Shown here in pieces: positions 17,817-26,440 of a stretch of 64,000 nucleotides of DNA (position 1 is its first letter; each line of letters opens with the position of its first letter). The DNA comes from JANQOH01 sp965201155 (GTDB lineage: Bacteria > Pseudomonadota > Alphaproteobacteria > UBA7887), in assembly GCA_965201155.1 (NCBI GenBank), contig OZ241752.1, forward strand, positions 620,001 through 684,000, read 5' to 3'. Under the pieces are notes generated by a model. The model made no database searches. It saw only the letters and a list, made by a program, of their open reading frames with translations, and had not been told where the DNA came from. Position numbers and translations under genes: made by a program.

Positions 17817-18982
17817 TGACACGGTCGGCATCCGCCGAGGCCGCAAGCTGCGAGGCCGAAATCGCGCGCCGCGCCGACCAGTATTTCAAGCGCACCCGCC
17901 ATATCGTGCAGCGCCACGGCGATGTGAACGTCACCTATGCGGTGTTCATGCGGCGCCCGGTCATCTTCTGCCCGCGTCTCGCCATACGCTGGCTGGAAAG
18001 CGTGGCAGCAGCGCGCGGCATCGATATCCGCATCGAACCCTGTTTTGAAGAGGGCGCCTGGGTCGGTTCCGGCGAACCGCTGCTTTATATCACCGGCCCC
18101 TTCGCCGGCCTTGTCGAGCTGGAAACGATATATTTGCAGAAGCTCGGCCCGCCCTGCGTCGCCGCCTACAACGCCTTCACCATGTGCGCCGACCTGCCGC
18201 GCGTTGCGTTCATGGCAATGGACGCACGCCATTGCGCCGGCGTCGAAATGGCCGAGATGATGGCCTACGGCGCCAGCATCGGCTCGGCAAAGGCGCAGCG
18301 CGAAGCCGGTGCGGTCGGCTTTGTCGGCGGCGCCAATGACGACACCGCCCATTTCTTCGGCAATGCCAGCGGACTCGGCACCATGCCGCACGCGCTGCTC
18401 GGCTATGCCGGCAGCACCGTTCGCGCGGCCGAATTGTATCACGACCTCTATCCGGATGAGCCGCTGACCGTCCTCATCGATTATTTCGGGAGCGAAATCA
18501 CCGACTCGCTCGCGGTGGCGCGGCGCTTCCCCGAACTCGCCGCCGCTGGCAGGCTGCGTATGCGCATTGACACCCATGGCGGCCGCTTCGTCGAGGGACT
18601 CGACACCGCCCGCTCCTACGCCACCCTCGAACGCCGCGCCCCGCGCGCCGTCCGCACCTATCGCAGCGAAACCGAACTGCGCCTTCTTGTGGGCACCGGC
18701 GTCAGCGCCGCAGCCGTGTTTCATTTGCGCGACGCGCTGGACGAAAACGGCTTCGACAAGGTGGAAATTGTCGCCAGTTCCGGCTTCAACCCCGGAAAAT
18801 GCAAGGTCTTCGCCTCCGTGGGCGCCCCCGTGGACATGATCGGCACCGGCTCTTACCTCCCCGGAGACTGGACCGAAACCTACGCCACCGCCGACATCAT
18901 CGCCTATGACGGCCGCATCTCCGTGAAGGTGGGCCGCGAATTCCTGCTCGGAAACCGAAACGCCGAAAACACTCCAGATTGA
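17816..18982 (+). CDS. Nicotinate phosphoribosyltransferase-like protein
   Basis: This enzyme of the NAD salvage pathway adds PRPP-derived phosphoribose to nicotinate. The 388-residue product starts at ATG 17816, one base into the SDR stop. Family marks are an early Y-F-K-R-T segment, MDARHCAG, GASIGSAKAQREAGAVGFVGGANDDTA, IDTHGGRFVEG and the C-terminal GVGAPVDMIGTGS-like segment. The order fits the bacterial NAPRT/putative phosphoribosyltransferase subfamily. A second 'nicotinate-like' specificity cannot be excluded. Confidence 0.85.
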   Translation: MTRSASAEAASCEAEIARRADQYFKRTRHIVQRHGDVNVTYAVFMRRPVIFCPRLAIRWLESVAAARGIDIRIEPCFEEGAWVGSGEPLLYITGPFAGLVELETIYLQKLGPPCVAAYNAFTMCADLPRVAFMAMDARHCAGVEMAEMMAYGASIGSAKAQREAGAVGFVGGANDDTAHFFGNASGLGTMPHALLGYAGSTVRAAELYHDLYPDEPLTVLIDYFGSEITDSLAVARRFPELAAAGRLRMRIDTHGGRFVEGLDTARSYATLERRAPRAVRTYRSETELRLLVGTGVSAAAVFHLRDALDENGFDKVEIVASSGFNPGKCKVFASVGAPVDMIGTGSYLPGDWTETYATADIIAYDGRISVKVGREFLLGNRNAENTPD

Positions 18983-19095
18983 CACCTGCCTCGGCGCTGC
19001 GGCGCGGTCACTGGCGCAAGGGAAGCGACGGTGCTAACCTGTACGCGTAAATTCCCATTACAGCATTTGCCGCATCGAAGCGGGGAGTAGGGGCC

Positions 19096-20619
19096 ATGGC
19101 CGCACTGGTGACTTTTGACGAATCGACAGAACAGCTCGTGCGTTTTGTGGAGGACACGGCGCCGGCGGATATTGTCGCCGCGACATGCGCCAAGCTGAAC
19201 GCCGGTACGGCCGCGCGCGATCTGCTGGCGGCCGCGGGTCTTGCCGTCAGCCGCTCTACCGAATTACCGCCCTCGCATCATGGCGGCCCGGTGCACCCCG
19301 TCTCGGGCCTGCAGGCAATCAACGGCTTGATCACACGCCTTGACGGCGCCGGCGCCGCACTGCCCGCGGTGCAAAGCGTCGCCCTTGCCAACAAGCATGT
19401 GCACGCCCCGGAAATGGGACCCGGTGCCATGCCGGAAATCACCGTCGGCGACCTTGCCGACAAGTCGAAAGAGGAACTGCTCGACGGCTTCGTGAACGAA
19501 CTCACGCGCCGCCGCAGCGCGGGCGCCGAACGCTATCTGCTTGCCTTGCTCGACTGCGCCGAACCGGGTGAAATCATGGAGGCGCTGCTTACCGTAGCGC
19601 TGCCGCGCAACGCCCTCGACGACCACTATTTCCTCTATCTCGTCTACGCCTTCCGCGCCGCCGAGGCCCTCGGCTGGCAGCATGCGGCGGTGCTGCTGCG
19701 CCCGCCTGTGCGTTTTCTCACCCGCCACCCCATGCTGGAGCCGCCGAGCGGAATCTACGGCGCCATTATCCAGGACGGTATCGACCTCTATCGCAATTAT
19801 TCCCACCTTGAGGCCCTGGTCGAAGACCGCGGGCTGGCGGAAGGCGATCCCCGCTTCGAAACCGGCGACGACGAAACCGAAGCCATCGATGCGCTGGCCG
19901 GCGCCATCGCGGCAGCGAAGCAAATCGCCGCCACGCCCGAACTGACCGCGGACGCTCTGCAACGCGGCCTGTCGATCATGGGCGCTTGCGAGGCGCAGTC
20001 GCTGGCGGGCGCGCGCCGTTATCTGCGCTCCAACACCGGCAACCCGTTCGATGTCCACTACCATACCGGCATGAGCGCGCGCCGCTATCTCCTGCGCCTG
20101 CCGGGCCTGACGCTGCGAACGCGCCTGCTCGCGCTGCTGTCCTGGGCGCAGGGCTATGAGGTGCGCCATCTCGACCGCACCATGAAATGGTCTGCCGAGG
20201 CCGACTCCGCCGCACTGGCCGTGCTGCCGGAACGCGACCAGGACTCCTTGCTTGAGGCCATCGCGGAAAGCATCACCACCCAGCCGGAGTACGACCTCGA
20301 CACCATGACCGGTTCAATCGCCCTTCTGGTGGCGCCGGACACGGTGCGCGAAACCGTCGCGCTCGCCCATGACTATGTCCGCCGCGACTATGACGCGGAC
20401 GCATTTCTCGGCCTCATGGCAGAGCTGGTGTGCCATGACGACCAGTCGGAAATGCACGCCTACAAACTGCAGCAGGCCGTATTCGAGGAATATGCCGAGT
20501 CGCGGGAGCCTCTCCGTTCCGCACATCTGCTCGTCGCCGCCAAACACGCCGCCTGCGTCGCCCGCCTCCGCCCCCGCACCGTCTTCCCCGGCGCGCACCC
20601 CCTCCTGCGCAGCGCCTGA
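19096..20619 (+). CDS. Hypothetical 507-residue protein, His-rich helical
   Basis: I do not recognise this protein. It starts at ATG 19096 behind GGGGAG and has no signal peptide or membrane helix. It appears mostly helical. Possible metal-binding patches are HHGGPVHP (His61, 62, 67), NKHVHAPE (His101, 103), NPFDVHYHTG in the middle and CHDDQSEMHAY near the end. The spacing of paired histidines and acids is reminiscent of questin-oxidase-like or other helical metal proteins, but this is only a suggestion. It stands alone: 113 bp after the phosphoribosyltransferase gene and directly before the accessory island. Confidence 0.75.
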   Translation: MAALVTFDESTEQLVRFVEDTAPADIVAATCAKLNAGTAARDLLAAAGLAVSRSTELPPSHHGGPVHPVSGLQAINGLITRLDGAGAALPAVQSVALANKHVHAPEMGPGAMPEITVGDLADKSKEELLDGFVNELTRRRSAGAERYLLALLDCAEPGEIMEALLTVALPRNALDDHYFLYLVYAFRAAEALGWQHAAVLLRPPVRFLTRHPMLEPPSGIYGAIIQDGIDLYRNYSHLEALVEDRGLAEGDPRFETGDDETEAIDALAGAIAAAKQIAATPELTADALQRGLSIMGACEAQSLAGARRYLRSNTGNPFDVHYHTGMSARRYLLRLPGLTLRTRLLALLSWAQGYEVRHLDRTMKWSAEADSAALAVLPERDQDSLLEAIAESITTQPEYDLDTMTGSIALLVAPDTVRETVALAHDYVRRDYDADAFLGLMAELVCHDDQSEMHAYKLQQAVFEEYAESREPLRSAHLLVAAKHAACVARLRPRTVFPGAHPLLRSA

Positions 20620-20655
20620 CCCCGCCGCCGCTTCAGATGATCGCTGTCTGGAATA

Positions 20656-21084
20656 TCAGCCGTCCGGCTCTGCCCCGGAGGGAATAAAGTCCCGCACCGC
20701 CTTCATGGTGCGGTCCTTCGGGGCCTCGCCGTGAATTCTGGATCGCGCACCGGCATTTTCGACTGCTGACACCGCAGCAAACCGGATGGTGTCGTTCGGC
20801 AGGAATTCCATGGCCAGGATACCGCGTCCGGCAGAGGCCCACTCCGCCAGAAGCATTCCGTTTGGACTGACCGCGATTTCAGGGTCGACAAGCTGCCGCT
20901 CGCTCAAGAGGAAGCAAGCCAAAGCCCGAAGAGAGGCCGGTTCGATGAGCGGTTCATCTTCGCCGCCGTCATCACTCATCTGGTCGAGTTGTCGAATGCG
21001 ATCGGCAATGGCACTGCGTCCCATGACCGAGAGCATATCGAGAATTTGCTCCGACCGCGTCAGCACGGAAATCTGTGCCTCCAT
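20656..21084 (-). CDS. Hypothetical small protein at the end of the defence-like operon
   Basis: A 142-residue soluble, acidic protein starting MEAQISVLTR. The first part is helical (ILDMLSVMGRSAIADRIRQL). The second half is beta-rich with EIAVSPNGMLLAEW and ILAMEFLPNDTIRFAAV. No membrane helix or known catalytic motif was seen. It lies 75 bp downstream of the GIY-YIG gene on the same strand, so it may be the last gene of the operon. A regulatory, immunity or unrelated role is open. Confidence 0.65.
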   Translation of the reverse strand: MEAQISVLTRSEQILDMLSVMGRSAIADRIRQLDQMSDDGGEDEPLIEPASLRALACFLLSERQLVDPEIAVSPNGMLLAEWASAGRGILAMEFLPNDTIRFAAVSAVENAGARSRIHGEAPKDRTMKAVRDFIPSGAEPDG

Positions 21085-21159
21085 ATCGTTTGAAGCACTG
21101 GTCGCAGAAGGCCCGCCGAGACACCAGTCATCGAAGGATCAAGCTGGACCGGCCGGCCG

Positions 21160-22350
21160 TCACGGCCCCGCAATGAGCGAAGCCGTTTCGGTATCATAAA
21201 CATACCGGGTGATGGTTCCGTCCCTTATCTTCTGGACCGCTTCGTCGATAGCGGCGAGAGGGACCAGGAACCACTCGCGCGGCACGACGGGATTGCCGAA
21301 GCGGTCTTCGATCTCGATGTCAAGACGCGCCGGGGCGAAGATCCGGTGGATCAGACCTTCGAGCTTGCCGCGGTCGATGTTGTAGAGCCTGTAGGTGGCG
21401 ACAATCTCGACACCGGCCATCAGGAAGGTCGGGTCAAGCTGAGCGCCGGCGATCCGCGCTTCCACCCTCGCGCTGGTAACGCCGATCTTGTGGACGAGGC
21501 TCCGGTTCTCGACAAGGAACGGAATATCCGCGTTGCTCCGCAGCACATAGATTGTGCCACACGCCTCGTCTCCGTCGGCGGTCCGCTCGGCGAACAGCGG
21601 GCCTGCCGCGGGATCAGTGATCACCCTGCCCGCCTCATCCTTCTGGAGAGCGCGCTGCAGCGAGCGCCTGAGCATGTTGTTCTCGGTACCGTTATCGAAT
21701 ATCACGCGCAGCCGAGCGTCCCGGTCACCATAGTCCTGCACGAATTCCTTGCCCATTTCGGCGACATACGCCTTCTGGCCGCCGACAATGAAGAACTGCC
21801 CTGCCTCGATGTCCAAAATTTTTTTCAGGAGACGAGTGGCGCGAATGCCGGTATCCAACTCCCTCTGAACCTGTTCGAAAAGCGGGCGGAAGGTCGTAAA
21901 ATCCGCGCATTTGCTGCGGCTGGCGATCTCTTCAGCGGCGCGCTTCTCGGCGCTCGACCGGACATGCCGAAGCGCGCCGATGTCCGACGCACCTGCCTCG
22001 ACTCCCAGTTCGGCCAGCAAGGCATCGTCGCTCAAGCTGTCCGGCGCTGGCGAAGCGCTCCCGGCCCCGTCCGCGAGCAAGCCCTGATGGTCCAGCGGAG
22101 CCAGAAGCGTGACGCAATCCTCCTGCGCGCGGAGGCGGTCCAGCCGCACGGCATAGAGCCGCTCGAATATATCGCGCCCTTCGCCGTGTTGCGGGGTGCG
22201 GCCATGCATGTCGACGAAACGCTGTATTTCCTCGAAACTGGCAATGATCCGTTCTTCGCGCGGCGAATGGCTGACCGCCTTTTTCGGTTCGGGCTTGACA
22301 CCGAGTTCCGCGAGAAGCGCGGCGTCCTCTTCAGTAGCCTTGCTACTCAT
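21160..22350 (-). CDS. GIY-YIG (T5orf172/Mug113-type) nuclease family protein
   Basis: The 396-residue protein starts at ATG 22348-22350 (MSSKATEEDA), overlapping the helicase end by 8 bp. The N-terminal half is charged and contains two copies of a short DxALLAELGV motif (about residues 10 and 110). The C-terminal part is a GIY-YIG fold: GTIYVLRS, HKIGVTSARVEARIAG, then LEGLIHRIFAPARLDIEI and REWFLVPL. It is the likely DNA-cutting or DNA-binding subunit partnered with the helicase. B. subtilis YeeC has, from memory, the same domain next to a methylase (YeeA) and helicase (YeeB). Confidence 0.85.
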   Translation of the reverse strand: MSSKATEEDAALLAELGVKPEPKKAVSHSPREERIIASFEEIQRFVDMHGRTPQHGEGRDIFERLYAVRLDRLRAQEDCVTLLAPLDHQGLLADGAGSASPAPDSLSDDALLAELGVEAGASDIGALRHVRSSAEKRAAEEIASRSKCADFTTFRPLFEQVQRELDTGIRATRLLKKILDIEAGQFFIVGGQKAYVAEMGKEFVQDYGDRDARLRVIFDNGTENNMLRRSLQRALQKDEAGRVITDPAAGPLFAERTADGDEACGTIYVLRSNADIPFLVENRSLVHKIGVTSARVEARIAGAQLDPTFLMAGVEIVATYRLYNIDRGKLEGLIHRIFAPARLDIEIEDRFGNPVVPREWFLVPLAAIDEAVQKIRDGTITRYVYDTETASLIAGP

Positions 22351-24394
22351 CGGCCGCTTCCGCAATCATGCGAGCGAGAAAAGCAACCCCTTCCGCCATG
22401 CGCTTCTCCCAAGGGTCCGGCGCCGTAATCGACGGCAGGCGTCCGCGTTCCTGCTTGAATTTCAGGGCGCGCCGCGCAAGATCGCGCGCTTCCTCGGGCG
22501 TGAGCTGGACTTTTTTCGCGGTGACGGCAGCAGCGATCTGTTTCAGGCTTTCCTCGCTCATCGCCTTGGCCAGAATGGCGTAGGCCTCCTGGAACGGTTT
22601 GATCCTGTCGATCAGGTCGATGTCGAGATCGCGCACATCCATTGCAAATTTGCGAACGCCGTCGATCAGCGCCGTGCTGCCGCCCTGGTCAATATCGGGC
22701 GCTTCAACGGCCGCCTTGTTCGCCTGCCGGGTCAGGTTCAGCGCCGCAACAGCATGCTGGCGAACGGCCTCGCAGTCTTCCTCGCGGAGCTCGGGATACC
22801 GCTCCTTGATGATCTTTCCCATCCGTAACTGGGTAAGCTCTTCGGGCACCAGTTCCTCATCGAAAACTCCGCGCTCGACCGCCGTCCTGTCCTGCGCAAA
22901 CGCCGCAATCACTTCGTTCAGGTCTTCCCGGCAGATGCGCTCCGCTTCCCGCGTTGTCGGCATGGCCAGCCCCTTGATCTCCATATGGAACTGGCCGGAT
23001 TCCTCGCTGAAGCCGACATTGCATTTCTCGGGATCGTAACCATCCCTGCCATAGTCGACGCCGGGGACGGGGCCGCTTTCTTCCTTCTTCGGCGTGAAGC
23101 GGAAGCGCGGCGCCAGCACCTGCTCCATCAGCAGGCTCGCAGCGATGGCCTTCAGCGTGTCGTTCACCGCCTCGGCGACAGTCTCTTCCGAAGCGCTGGG
23201 TTCGGCGATCAGGTTGGTGAAGCGGGCGCGGCCTTTCCCGGGCGCGTCGCGCGTCGCACGCCCGATGATCTGCACGATTTCAGTCAGGCTCGACCGGTAT
23301 CCCACCGTCAGCGCATGTTCGCACCAGACCCAGTCAAAGCCTTCCTTGGCCATGCCCAGGGCGATAATGATGTCGACATGGCCGCGGTCGCTCATGCGGT
23401 CCGAGTCCCTGAGCGCCGCGGCTACCCGTTCACGCCGCGCCGGGTCGTCGTCGACCAGATCGGCGATACGGAGAATACGCCCGCTGGACGTCTCGACCAA
23501 CTGAAAGCCGGTCTCCGGATCAACCCCCTGCCAGCCGCCCAACTCCTCGATGATGTGTTCGACCTCACGGATCTTGTCTTTCGTGCTTTCCCGCGAATTG
23601 ACATTGGGAATATGCACGATGGTCTTCTCGCTGGGGTTGAGCACTTGCAGGATGCTGTCGGCATAGTTCCCCGTGTAGAAGAAATAGCCCAGATCAAGCC
23701 GCTTCAGATGCTCATAGCCGTTGAGCTGCTCATAATAGGTATAGGTGACGGTTTCGAACCGCGCCTCGTCCTGCGGCGCCAGCACGGGCTCCGCATCCCC
23801 CCGGAAATACGATCCCGTCATGGCGACAATATGCGCCCGGTCGCGTGACATGAGTTGGCCGACATGCTCGCCCAGCCGGTTGTCCGGATTGGCCGAGACA
23901 TGATGAAACTCGTCAATAGCGATCAGCCGGCCGTCAAAGGCCTCCGCCCCGAACCGCTCCATGGCGAAGCGAAAGGTGGCGTGGGTGCACACCAACACCC
24001 GATCATCGCTGTCCAGAAACGTCTTCACCGCATTGACCCTGCCGCGCTCTCCGCCCGGCGCATTGCACAGGTTCCACCTGGGCCGTACCACCCAGTCCGT
24101 CCAGAAGCCGGACTCGCTCAAACGCGCATCCGCAAAGCTTGCGCCGATCGTCCGTTCGGGCACGGCGATAACCGCCTGCCTCATGCCTTGATTGTGCAGC
24201 TTGTCGAGCGCGACGAACATCAATGCTCGGCTTTTTCCCGACGCCGGCGGCGACTTGATCAGCAGATACTGCTCGCCACGCTTCTCCCACGCCCGCTCCT
24301 GCATCGGCCGCATGCCGAACTCGTTCGACCGGGTCGAGGCTCCATTGCCGGCATAGGAGACCGTGACCGCCGGAATGCTTTTGACGCCCGTCAT
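22343..24394 (-). CDS. SF2 DEAD/DEAH-type helicase of the defence-like operon
   Basis: I start this 683-residue protein at ATG 24392-24394 (MTGVKSIPAV). Motif I is SPPASGKS (48-55). Motif II is IAIDEFHH (about 160-167), motif III MTGSYFRGD and motif VI VQIIGRATRDAPGKG (about 400). The C-terminal 250 residues are helical and lack a known nuclease motif. The layout is like restriction-type translocases (YeeB-like) rather than a repair helicase. It is downstream of the HNH remnant (96 bp) and overlaps the GIY-YIG gene, so helicase and nuclease are probably co-translated partners. Confidence 0.87.
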   Translation of the reverse strand: MTGVKSIPAVTVSYAGNGASTRSNEFGMRPMQERAWEKRGEQYLLIKSPPASGKSRALMFVALDKLHNQGMRQAVIAVPERTIGASFADARLSESGFWTDWVVRPRWNLCNAPGGERGRVNAVKTFLDSDDRVLVCTHATFRFAMERFGAEAFDGRLIAIDEFHHVSANPDNRLGEHVGQLMSRDRAHIVAMTGSYFRGDAEPVLAPQDEARFETVTYTYYEQLNGYEHLKRLDLGYFFYTGNYADSILQVLNPSEKTIVHIPNVNSRESTKDKIREVEHIIEELGGWQGVDPETGFQLVETSSGRILRIADLVDDDPARRERVAAALRDSDRMSDRGHVDIIIALGMAKEGFDWVWCEHALTVGYRSSLTEIVQIIGRATRDAPGKGRARFTNLIAEPSASEETVAEAVNDTLKAIAASLLMEQVLAPRFRFTPKKEESGPVPGVDYGRDGYDPEKCNVGFSEESGQFHMEIKGLAMPTTREAERICREDLNEVIAAFAQDRTAVERGVFDEELVPEELTQLRMGKIIKERYPELREEDCEAVRQHAVAALNLTRQANKAAVEAPDIDQGGSTALIDGVRKFAMDVRDLDIDLIDRIKPFQEAYAILAKAMSEESLKQIAAAVTAKKVQLTPEEARDLARRALKFKQERGRLPSITAPDPWEKRMAEGVAFLARMIAEAADE

Positions 24395-24490
24395 CGCAAC
24401 CCCCGGATGCCGGCGGATAGATGCCAAGGCACGCACATCGGACGACCGGCCCGTGCCGGACCGATAGCGGGCACCTCGCACGCGGCGCCG

Positions 24491-25110
24491 CTATGGCATG
24501 GATGCGCCGAGATGGTTGCAGATAACATGGGCATAGTTCTGTGCCACTCCGCTCACGGAATCAACGAAGTCGGAAAGATCGAGGCATTCACCGTCGATGC
24601 GGTTCAGGATGTCCTTCCGGTCCTTTCTGAGTTCGGGATGGTTCAGCTTCAACAATTCTATCATCGCCTTCGCGGCGGCATCGCCATTCGCTTGAGGAAC
24701 GACCTCCCCGGTCAGCAGAAAACGGAAGCGGCGCGCACATGCGGGATAGTCGGGCTCGATGCAATTGGTCTCATCGAACCGGCCGCCTTTTGCATGCCGC
24801 AAATCTCCGAGCGCTGCCCCGCCGGGGTTTCCGGGCCGCAACTCAGGAACAGGTTTGCGAGGTCGACCGAGAGGTCGGGGTACTTGGCCTGCGGGCGAAA
24901 ATGCTCGACATGACGCCGTCTCCGCTGGTCGATATTCAGTTGGCGCCCGCAATAGACGCACAGGCCGCGCTGGGCTTCCCACAGCGCATCAATGATGGAC
25001 TGTCGGACATCGCCCGGGAGGTCGGAGTACGCAGGCTGCCAGTTGGAATTTGCGAGAGCCAGCCAACACACCAGTTTTGAAGGCATCCTTTTGCCGTGGC
25101 TGCCCCTCAT
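24491..25110 (-). pseudogene. HNH endonuclease, PtuB/TIGR02646-like, frameshifted
   Basis: The ATG at 25110 overlaps the ATPase stop by 4 bp. The first 105 codons give a Septu/retron-type HNH protein: CVYC (Cys51, Cys54), HVEHFRP (67-73), NLFLSC (86-91), then EICG. Directly after that Gly (24795/24796) the frame breaks. The -1 frame continues with HAKGGRFDETNC and a family-like helical tail to a TAG at 24491. Adding one C (GGCAT to GGCCAT) restores CGHAKG and one protein of about 206 residues. It is therefore a one-base deletion, either real or a sequencing error. A product stopping in the first frame would lack the last HNH part. Confidence 0.8.
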
Positions 25111-26438
25111 ATCCCGTCTCGCAGCTTCTTCAGCCGTTTATGCAAAACGAGCAGGGTAGGCGCGTCGTCGCCGATTTGCCGTTCGATGCTTTCGAGCACC
25201 TCCACCGCCGCCTCGGAAGCCTCCCGATCGACGGCGGCGTTGAAGGCGTCGATCAACTTGTCGATCTCCGGCAAGCGCTCTCGCGCACCGAGAACGCCTT
25301 CGAGCAGATAGTTGCTGGTCCGCCCTCGCGTGCTGAGAGGGACGGTGACTTTCCGGGACCCGTCAGCTCCGTCCTCCTCGATAACGCGCACCTTCCCGCT
25401 CTCGACGCCCGACAGCACCTGCGGGGAAGGGGTTGTCACGATGAACTGGCATCCCCGGAAGACCTTCGCGAGTGTCGGCACGATTTCACTTTGCCAGCCC
25501 GGATGCAGGTTGAGTTCCACCTCATCAATCAGCACGATGGCGGGAATTTCGCTGAGCGGCTTGTCGGGGGCGAATACCTGAAGCCGTCGCGCCAGGTCAG
25601 CAAGCAGAATGATGTACGAACGCTCGCCCCCGGAAAGGCCGCTCACATGGACCGGCGTGCCGTCATTCTTGACAAAATATAGTCCGGGAGGAGACGCCGT
25701 GGCATCGAATTTCACACCTGAAAAACTATCAATTTTCGCGATCAGTGCGCGGATGGCTTCAAGCTGCGGGTCTCGATAGCCGCTTTCGCCGTCCCGTACC
25801 CGACGGGCCTCCTGTGCGTCGCGCTGGTCCCACCATGTGCTGAGATCGCCGATCGCCCGCATGTCCATCTCAAACGAGCAATCCTGAACCACCTTGGGAT
25901 CGAAGACATCCGCGAGTGAGCCTGCCGGACGGTCTCGCCCGGAACCGAACCCTCTTTCCTGATGGTAGTAGACAAACCGGGGCTGCGAGGAAACAAGTCT
26001 TTCAAATATCTCCACATCTTCCACGAAAACGGAATCCGCCAGGCTGCCGCCGCGATCGATTCCGAATGCAACAACCGGGGTCCAGGACTCGCCTGTTTGA
26101 TGGTCTCGAACCTCGTACCCCACCTCCAGCCGGGCGCGTGACGCGCCCTCTCGAACCTCTTGAACGGAATGTAGAAAGTCGAACCTGCTTCTGCCCGGTT
26201 CGCTCGATTGAGATCGCGCGATAGTTGCGGCCGGAGGTGGGGGTGGCGGCGGAAGCGCAGGCTCCAAAAAATCCATCCATTGAGCACGCGCAAGACCGAT
26301 GGCAATGGCCAGCGCATCCAGAATCGACGTCTTCCCTGCTCCGTTTCGGCCGACGATCACGGTCAGGTCGGGTTCGAAGTGAATCTCCAGTTCGCGCGTG
26401 CCGCGAAAATCCGAGATATGCAGGCTGGTGAACCGCAT
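25107..26438 (-). CDS. AAA/ABC-type ATPase, PtuA (Septu)-like
   Basis: The 443-residue SMC/RecF-like ATPase starts at ATG 26436-26438, 2 bp after the methylase stop; an in-frame TTG six bases earlier is less likely. It has Walker A GRNGAGKT (30-37), a poly-Pro insert (about 64-71), signature LSGGERS (about 275) and Walker B IVLIDEVELNLHP (about 305). The switch position reads TTPSPQVL where relatives have TTHSPQVL; Pro337 is encoded by CCT at 25428-25430. The following HNH gene overlaps it by 4 bp. The ATPase plus HNH pair is the Septu/retron-Ec78 effector arrangement. Confidence 0.85.
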   Translation of the reverse strand: MRFTSLHISDFRGTRELEIHFEPDLTVIVGRNGAGKTSILDALAIAIGLARAQWMDFLEPALPPPPPPPAATIARSQSSEPGRSRFDFLHSVQEVREGASRARLEVGYEVRDHQTGESWTPVVAFGIDRGGSLADSVFVEDVEIFERLVSSQPRFVYYHQERGFGSGRDRPAGSLADVFDPKVVQDCSFEMDMRAIGDLSTWWDQRDAQEARRVRDGESGYRDPQLEAIRALIAKIDSFSGVKFDATASPPGLYFVKNDGTPVHVSGLSGGERSYIILLADLARRLQVFAPDKPLSEIPAIVLIDEVELNLHPGWQSEIVPTLAKVFRGCQFIVTTPSPQVLSGVESGKVRVIEEDGADGSRKVTVPLSTRGRTSNYLLEGVLGARERLPEIDKLIDAFNAAVDREASEAAVEVLESIERQIGDDAPTLLVLHKRLKKLRDGI

Positions 26439-26440
26439 AG

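Noticed and set aside
24780..24810. Programmed -1 frameshifting as the way the HNH gene is expressed
   Set aside because: There is no standard slippery heptamer in the zero frame, and a slip would leave Met where the conserved His (CGHAKG) must be. A one-base deletion explains the sequence better.
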